From an uncultured Eubacterium sp. (GTDB taxonomy: Bacteria > Bacillota > Clostridia > Oscillospirales > Acutalibacteraceae): a stretch of DNA of 64,000 nucleotides. Made by a program: the position numbers and the translations under genes. Location: NCBI GenBank assembly GCA_910577195.1, contig CAJTLP010000001.1, positions 186,001 to 250,000 on the forward strand, given 5' to 3'. Position 1 is the first letter of the stretch; each line of letters starts with the position of its first letter. A model generated the notes under the pieces. The model ran no database searches, was not told the origin of the DNA, and was given only the letters and a program-made list of their open reading frames with translations. Positions 59,162 to 64,000 of the stretch are shown in pieces.

Positions 59162-60946
59162 TTATTTATAAAGCGGTCCGTAATTCTGACAAGCACGGAA
59201 ATCAGCAGACTCTGTATCCTCTGTTCCGAAGGCTGACCAAGCATGCGGACGGAAAATATTTTCCTTAGCCACATTATGCATATTCACAGGAATACGCAGC
59301 ATGGAAGCAAGTGTGATTAAATCAGCACCCACGTGACCGTAAACGGTAACGCCGTGATTTGCTCCCCAGTTCGCCATAACGCTGTAAACATCGGTGAATG
59401 CACCCTCACCTGTAAGACGTGGTGCAAACCAGGTTGTAGGCCAGGATGGGTCTGTTCTCTTGTCAATCGTATTGTGAATCTCATCAGGCAGATCAACTGT
59501 ATAACCCTCAGCAATCTGCATAACAGGACCGATACCGTCAACAACATTCACTCTGAGCATGGTTACAGGCATCTCGGCCTGACAGCGGAAATGGCTTGAG
59601 AATCCGCCGCCTCTGAAATACTCATAGTTTGCTCTGCACCAATCAGTAGCATCGAGGCAAGTCTTGATATCCTCATTGGTCATCTCCCAGAAAGGCTTCA
59701 TACAGCCTTCGCCGTTACTGTTTTTAACAGCACCGCTGCCGTCAAGTGCAGTAGCACCTGAATTAATCAGATGAATAAATCCGTTCTTTGCCACACCGTC
59801 AGGACGTACACCTGTCACACGCTCACAGGCATCAGGACTCCAGTAGGTACGAACATCATGGAAGCAAGGAGCAGTATGTGATACGAGTGTGCCGAGCATC
59901 ATTGCCACACCGTTCAGGGTATCATTTTCCGTAGCAAACGGAGTCGGCATTTTTGCGCCGTTCCAGTCAAAGGTAGAAGCCATAATTGCCTCTGTAAAAT
60001 CTGCATTAGGAAGCCAGTCAGTCCAGTTACGCTGACCCTGAAAGCCGCCTGCAACCGCATTTTTACCAAGTGCCTCTTCGTGCCAGCCCATTTCATCAAG
60101 CTTTTCATTGCCGTAAAGGATATCACGCATAACCATAGTCATTTTTGTGACAAACTCCCAATCCTTATCAGCAGGTACAACCTTTGATTTTGTGATAATT
60201 TCAGGCAGCTCCTTACCCTCGTTAAGGTCAAAGCCTTCCTTACAGTTTTCTTTGACCCAAGCAAGTGCCTTATCGTACTCGTCGTGGTCATAGATTTCAA
60301 GAGTGATTCTGCGGACAATTTCCGTCATATCCACCCACTCTGCACGAATACCGAAATATTTCTGGAACATATCGGCATTGCAGTATGAACCGGCAATACC
60401 CATTGCCACACCGCCGAGATTTACATATGCCTTATTCTTCATCCAGCCAACTGCAACAGAAGCCTTTGCAAAACGGAGTATTTTTTCAGCCACATCTGAC
60501 GGCACTGATGTATCGCTCATATCCTGAACATCGTGTCCGTAGATTGAAAATGCAGGCAGACCCTTCTGTGCAAATGCTGCCATAACTGCTGCAAGATAAA
60601 CTGCACCAGGACGCTCAGTTCCGTTAAAGCCCCATACAGCCTTAATTGTATTCGGATCCATATCAAAGGTTTCCGAGCCGTAGCACCAGCAAGGTGTAAC
60701 GGATAATGATGCAACCACATTCTCATTTGCAAACTGATTAGCACATTTTGCAGCTTCAGCTCCGCCGCCGATTGTGGTATCACTGATTACACACTGCACA
60801 GGAGTACCGTCAGGATAATAAAGGTTAGACTCAATAAGCTCCTTTGCAGACTTAGCCATACCCATTGTCTGAACCTCAAGGCTTTCACGAACACCGCCCC
60901 AGCGGCCGTCAATAGTAGGTCTTATACCAATCTTTGGATAATTCAT
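59162..60946 (-). CDS. fucI: L-fucose isomerase
   Basis: Mn2+-dependent interconversion of L-fucose and L-fuculose, first committed step. The 594-residue length is exact for FucI. Signatures: PKIGIRPTIDGRWGGVRESLEVQTM at the start, NLGGVAMGIAGSYC near residue 190, and the metal-binding Glu/Asp in FGIRAEWVDMTEIVRRI and KANFDWNGA-type MASTFDWNGAKMPTPFATEND near residue 330. It is the last gene of the operon, 24 bases after the kinase, with GAGGT before the ATG. Confidence 0.97.
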   Translation of the reverse strand: MNYPKIGIRPTIDGRWGGVRESLEVQTMGMAKSAKELIESNLYYPDGTPVQCVISDTTIGGGAEAAKCANQFANENVVASLSVTPCWCYGSETFDMDPNTIKAVWGFNGTERPGAVYLAAVMAAFAQKGLPAFSIYGHDVQDMSDTSVPSDVAEKILRFAKASVAVGWMKNKAYVNLGGVAMGIAGSYCNADMFQKYFGIRAEWVDMTEIVRRITLEIYDHDEYDKALAWVKENCKEGFDLNEGKELPEIITKSKVVPADKDWEFVTKMTMVMRDILYGNEKLDEMGWHEEALGKNAVAGGFQGQRNWTDWLPNADFTEAIMASTFDWNGAKMPTPFATENDTLNGVAMMLGTLVSHTAPCFHDVRTYWSPDACERVTGVRPDGVAKNGFIHLINSGATALDGSGAVKNSNGEGCMKPFWEMTNEDIKTCLDATDWCRANYEYFRGGGFSSHFRCQAEMPVTMLRVNVVDGIGPVMQIAEGYTVDLPDEIHNTIDKRTDPSWPTTWFAPRLTGEGAFTDVYSVMANWGANHGVTVYGHVGADLITLASMLRIPVNMHNVAKENIFRPHAWSAFGTEDTESADFRACQNYGPLYK

Positions 60947-60970
60947 AAATTTTACCTCTCTTTAGTATTA

Positions 60971-62383
60971 TTACTTAATTATTATTTTGCAGAATTTTTT
61001 ATATGCACGCTCCCAGCTTTCCATGTCATTTGGGAGATACTCTTTAACCTTTTCCTGTTTTCTGAGAAGAGCTCTTCCCTCTTCAATACTACTGATATCC
61101 CCAAGTGCAATCAGCTGCAGCAGGATATTGCCAAGTGCTGTTGCCTCAGTCGGTCCTGCAATCACAGGAATACCTACGCTGTTTGCCGTCATCTGACATA
61201 AAAAGCTGTCCTTTGTTCCTCCGCCCAGAAGATGAAGAACATCAAAAATTTTCCCTGTATTTTCAGAAATCTGATGAATCGCAAATTTGTATTTCATTGC
61301 AAGACTTTCGTAAATACAGCGCACCAGTGCACCATCGCTCTGCGGTACATGCTGATTTGTCCTTTCACAGAATGCACGTATTTTTTCAGGCATTGAACCT
61401 GCTGTTGCAAATTCAGGTGCATCAGGGTCGATAAAACAGTCAAATGCTTTTTCTGCCCTTGCAAGCTGCTCCATATCATTAAAGGAATACGCCTTGCCTG
61501 CTGCTTTGAAATTTCTCCGTATTTCCTGAATCAGCCAAAGGCCGCTGATATTCTTAAGATAATTTATCTTTCCGTTTGCACCGAGCTCGTTTGAAAGATC
61601 ATCGTTCATACTTTTTTCGGTAAGAACAGCGTTGTCACACTCGCAGCCGATCAGTGACCAGGTTCCGCAGGAAAGAAATGCACTGCACCTTTCACTATCG
61701 GCAGGCATTGCGGCAATGGCACACTGTGTATCGTGGCCTGCCACCTTGATAACCTTGATGCCCTTATATTCTCCGACAATGGATGCACTGTCAACCAACT
61801 TTTGCAGAACACAAGTATCAACACCTGACAGCTCAGCAATATTAAAATCCCAGCTATCCTTATCAAAATGATACATCTGAGATGTGGAGGCAATTGTTTT
61901 TTCCGCTGACTTGTCACCACAGAAAGCCCAGGCAAAGAGGTCAGGCATAAAGAGGAGTGTCCTTGCGTTCTCTTTCTTTTCCGCCATAAGCTGAAACAGT
62001 GTGTTGATCGGCATAATCTGATTGCCTGTGGATTTATACAAATCGTAGGGAGATATTTTTTCAAACAGCTTATCAGGCATACCGTTTGTTCGTGTATCAC
62101 GATAGTTCACAGGCAGTCCAATCAGTTCATCCTTATCATCCAGGAGTCCGTAGTCAACACCCCAGGTATCAAAAGCAAAGGAATTCGTATCACCGCAAAT
62201 ATCTATAGCCTTTTTCACCTCAGCTAAAAGATAGGGAAAATCCCAGCAGAGCTGTCCATCCTCATACTTCGGTACATTGTCAAACCTATGTATTTCCTTA
62301 TAGCTTAGCTTTTCACCGTCAAATTCAGCCTTTATTGCCCTTCCTGTTGAAGCACCGAAATCAAAAGCAAGTACTGTACTCAC
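60971..62383 (-). CDS. fucK: FGGY-family sugar kinase, L-fuculokinase role (rhamnulokinase-like)
   Basis: Phosphorylates L-fuculose to L-fuculose-1-phosphate in this setting. The 470-residue protein has the ATP loop VLAFDFGASTGRAIKAEF at the start, FAFDTWGVDYGLLD near residue 72, NYRDTRTNGMPDKLFEKISP, and GGTKDSFLCQMTANSVGIPV near residue 395. Sequence style is that of RhaB (rhamnulokinase) rather than E. coli FucK, so the fucose assignment rests on the operon. It starts at GTG overlapping the fucU stop (GTGA). Confidence 0.88.
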   Translation of the reverse strand: MSTVLAFDFGASTGRAIKAEFDGEKLSYKEIHRFDNVPKYEDGQLCWDFPYLLAEVKKAIDICGDTNSFAFDTWGVDYGLLDDKDELIGLPVNYRDTRTNGMPDKLFEKISPYDLYKSTGNQIMPINTLFQLMAEKKENARTLLFMPDLFAWAFCGDKSAEKTIASTSQMYHFDKDSWDFNIAELSGVDTCVLQKLVDSASIVGEYKGIKVIKVAGHDTQCAIAAMPADSERCSAFLSCGTWSLIGCECDNAVLTEKSMNDDLSNELGANGKINYLKNISGLWLIQEIRRNFKAAGKAYSFNDMEQLARAEKAFDCFIDPDAPEFATAGSMPEKIRAFCERTNQHVPQSDGALVRCIYESLAMKYKFAIHQISENTGKIFDVLHLLGGGTKDSFLCQMTANSVGIPVIAGPTEATALGNILLQLIALGDISSIEEGRALLRKQEKVKEYLPNDMESWERAYKKFCKIIIK

Positions 62384-62820
62384 GGTGTTACAACTCCTTT
62401 CTTAAGAAGAACATTGGCATAAACAGCCGTCTCGCCTGTGGCAATAATGAGATAAGCCTTCTTTGCTCTTTCATAAAAAGCAAAGCGTTCCGTCATTTCT
62501 ATATCGTGATGATCAGGCTCATATTTATTAAGCAAAGCCTCATATGTTTTCCATATCTCAGGCTTAGGGCAGCTGTCACCCTTAACAACCTCCATCAAAG
62601 CAACAGGCTTTTCTGTATATCTGTCCAGAGGAATAAGCTGTAAAACAGCGTCTAAAATTTCTGCAGCACCGTTGCCGTCAGCACGTACAACAATTGCATC
62701 CTTGCCAATGCTTTCACAAGGGAAATTACCGTCTGCAATAATCAGCTCATCACCGTGACCCATTTCACACAGTGCCTTTAAAAGCTCAGGTGAAATAATC
62801 GGAGGAATTCCTTTTAACAT
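62380..62820 (-). CDS. fucU: L-fucose mutarotase
   Basis: Interconverts the anomers of L-fucose (or the related sugar) so the isomerase receives its preferred form. The 146-residue RbsD/FucU protein begins MLKGIPPIISPELLKALCEMGHGDEL, with H22 of the conserved GHGDE motif, and has the later ADGNFPCES and WKTYEALLNKYEPD. It lies two bases after fucA and overlaps the kinase by four. Confidence 0.93.
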   Translation of the reverse strand: MLKGIPPIISPELLKALCEMGHGDELIIADGNFPCESIGKDAIVVRADGNGAAEILDAVLQLIPLDRYTEKPVALMEVVKGDSCPKPEIWKTYEALLNKYEPDHHDIEMTERFAFYERAKKAYLIIATGETAVYANVLLKKGVVTP

Positions 62821-62822
62821 AC

Positions 62823-63536
62823 TCAGTCCTCCTTTGCATGCAGCATAGGGTCATCAGGATTGAATGTTTTATAACCCGGATGCCTTCCTGTAACCTGATA
62901 ATAGCTTCTGAGGTCAATAAGCTTTTGAATATTCTCTCTGCTTATGTCATGGCTGCCGCCGAGTATAACGGCATTAATTGTAATCTTTGCCCAAAGCTCA
63001 AGGCTTTCCATTCTGTAAAAGGCAGTTACCACATCACTGCCTACGGCAAGTGCACCGTGATTTTCAAGCAGCATAACATCATGCTCCTCAAGATATGGCT
63101 CAATTGCGTCAGGCACTTCAGTCGTTGAAGGGGTACCGTATGGTGTAAGCGGAACAGCACCCATAACTGCAACGTCCTCAATCATATTATACATATCCAT
63201 TGCCTTGTGAGCCACTGCAAAGCCTGTTGCTCCGGGCGGATGAGCATGAATAACACTCATAACATCATCACGCTTATCATAGCAGCGAAGATGCATCTTG
63301 ATTTCACTTGAAGGTCTGAGTCCCTCAGCAGCCTCCAGCACATTACCCTTGCTGTCAATACGGATTAACTTTTCAGGTGTTATAAAAGATTTGCTCATAC
63401 CTGTCGGTGTAGCAAGTATTGTGCCGTCGTCCAGCTTAACACTTACATTACCATCGTTTGCCGCAACCCAACCAAGCTGCCACATCTTGTGACAAATGTC
63501 ACATATGAGTTCCTTTTGTTCGTTAATATTACTCAT
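62823..63536 (-). CDS. fucA: L-fuculose-1-phosphate aldolase (class II, zinc)
   Basis: Splits L-fuculose-1-phosphate into DHAP and L-lactaldehyde. The 237-residue protein has the catalytic Glu in RPSSEIKMHL (E78), zinc ligands H97 and H99 in VIHAHPPGATGFAV, and H160 in MLLENHGALAVG. It is the first gene of fucA-fucU-kinase-fucI and is divergent from an AraC-type gene, so it is probably under that regulator. No lactaldehyde reductase or fucose permease gene is in the window. Confidence 0.95.
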   Translation of the reverse strand: MSNINEQKELICDICHKMWQLGWVAANDGNVSVKLDDGTILATPTGMSKSFITPEKLIRIDSKGNVLEAAEGLRPSSEIKMHLRCYDKRDDVMSVIHAHPPGATGFAVAHKAMDMYNMIEDVAVMGAVPLTPYGTPSTTEVPDAIEPYLEEHDVMLLENHGALAVGSDVVTAFYRMESLELWAKITINAVILGGSHDISRENIQKLIDLRSYYQVTGRHPGYKTFNPDDPMLHAKED

Positions 63537-63673
63537 TTTGATTTCCTTTCATTTTTCATTTGACATACCATATTATAAATGATATTCTAATTGTATTATA
63601 TTACATTTCAATATTCTTCGCTTGGGGCATTATATGCTTGTAATATGACAATATTCACTTTTGGCGGTAAATA

Positions 63674-64000
63674 ATGAATTACAGTGAGCTTTATGAAAAC
63701 AAAAAAAGAGGAACCTTTGATTTTCCTATTGAATTATACTACGTTGATTCGGCATCTGCACGTTATCATATGCCGCTTCATTGGCACCTTGAATATGAGT
63801 TGATTTTGGTTTTAAAGGGCAGCTTTGAGCTGTCCCTTGACGGAAAAAGTTATATGATGAATGCAGGTAATTGTGCCTGGATAGGTGATGGTGTTGTTCA
63901 TGGCGGTATTCCTCACGACTGTGTATATGAATGTGTTGTATTTGATTTAGGCACGCTTCTGCACGATACCCCTGTCTGCTCACGCAGTGCTGCAGAATTT
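63674..64000 (+). CDS. AraC-family regulator, N-terminal cupin part (cut by window end)
   Basis: The frame is open from ATG 63674 to the window edge, 109 codons. The translated part is an AraC-type effector-binding cupin: MPLHWHLEYELILVLKGSFEL and MMNAGNCAWIGDGVVHGGIPHD. The DNA-binding helix-turn-helix lies beyond the window. It is transcribed away from fucA with 137 bases between the starts, so it is the likely fucose-responsive activator of that operon. Confidence 0.85.
   Translation, partial: MNYSELYENKKRGTFDFPIELYYVDSASARYHMPLHWHLEYELILVLKGSFELSLDGKSYMMNAGNCAWIGDGVVHGGIPHDCVYECVVFDLGTLLHDTPVCSRSAAEF

Overview
The window looks like chromosomal DNA of a low-GC Gram-positive anaerobe of class Clostridia, most likely a gut Ruminococcaceae/Oscillospiraceae member. 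The signs are SepF and DivIVA with no outer-membrane genes, strong GGAGG-type ribosome binding sites, a secreted protease ending in a dockerin-like domain, Na+-pump decarboxylase subunits, a complete L-fucose catabolic operon, and family-level likeness of most proteins to Clostridia. The genus is inferred from protein likeness, not measured. No rRNA, tRNA, CRISPR array, IS transposase or prophage genes were seen.

Layout. 1-1300 is an AT-rich accessory end holding an orphan Rhs toxin tip and, directly downstream on the same strand, a membrane protein cut by the window edge that could be its immunity protein. 1311-7553 holds hisC with a coupled 4-TM protein, rmuC with a GNAT acetyltransferase, and a 954-aa subtilase/LRR/dockerin chimera. 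7579-29295 is a long run of minus-strand housekeeping genes: pcrA; oadG-oadB; nfo, a HAD phosphatase, rluD, lspA, ileS, divIVA, sepF, yggS, an HlyD-like gene, miaA, mutL, mutS, ylbF and miaB. The only plus-strand interruption is a 44-aa membrane peptide with its own promoter and terminator.

29296-43984 carries malQ, two unrecognised proteins, and a minus-strand operon tyrA-aroB-aroA-aroC-pheA that runs on with tight spacing into a VTT membrane protein, galK, a lipid kinase and a GH39-like secreted enzyme. 44195-49288 is a dedicated unit: strong promoter, structured leader, a 1577-aa secreted surface protein, then a 48-aa acidic peptide and a terminator. 49503-56798 is plus-strand: argG, argH, degV, ilvE, an RluA-type synthase, a zinc phospholipase C-like protein and luxS. 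56805-64000 holds a GH43 enzyme with a MITE-like palindromic element just upstream, bioY under a recognisable BirA operator with a coupled DUF1284 gene, and the fucose operon fucA-fucU-kinase-fucI with a divergent AraC-type regulator cut by the right edge.

The gaps between genes carry a family of palindromic repeats, typically GTAGGGG...CCCCTAC, at 31.9, 44.1, 49.4, 50.8 and 54.4 kb; a second, inverted pair near 27.4 and 29.4 kb; and a 272-bp element with imperfect terminal inverted repeats. The best candidates for something undescribed are the Rhs-tip/membrane-protein pair, the surface-protein/acidic-peptide unit with its leader, and the Cys-rich protein whose Shine-Dalgarno can be masked by an upstream complement.
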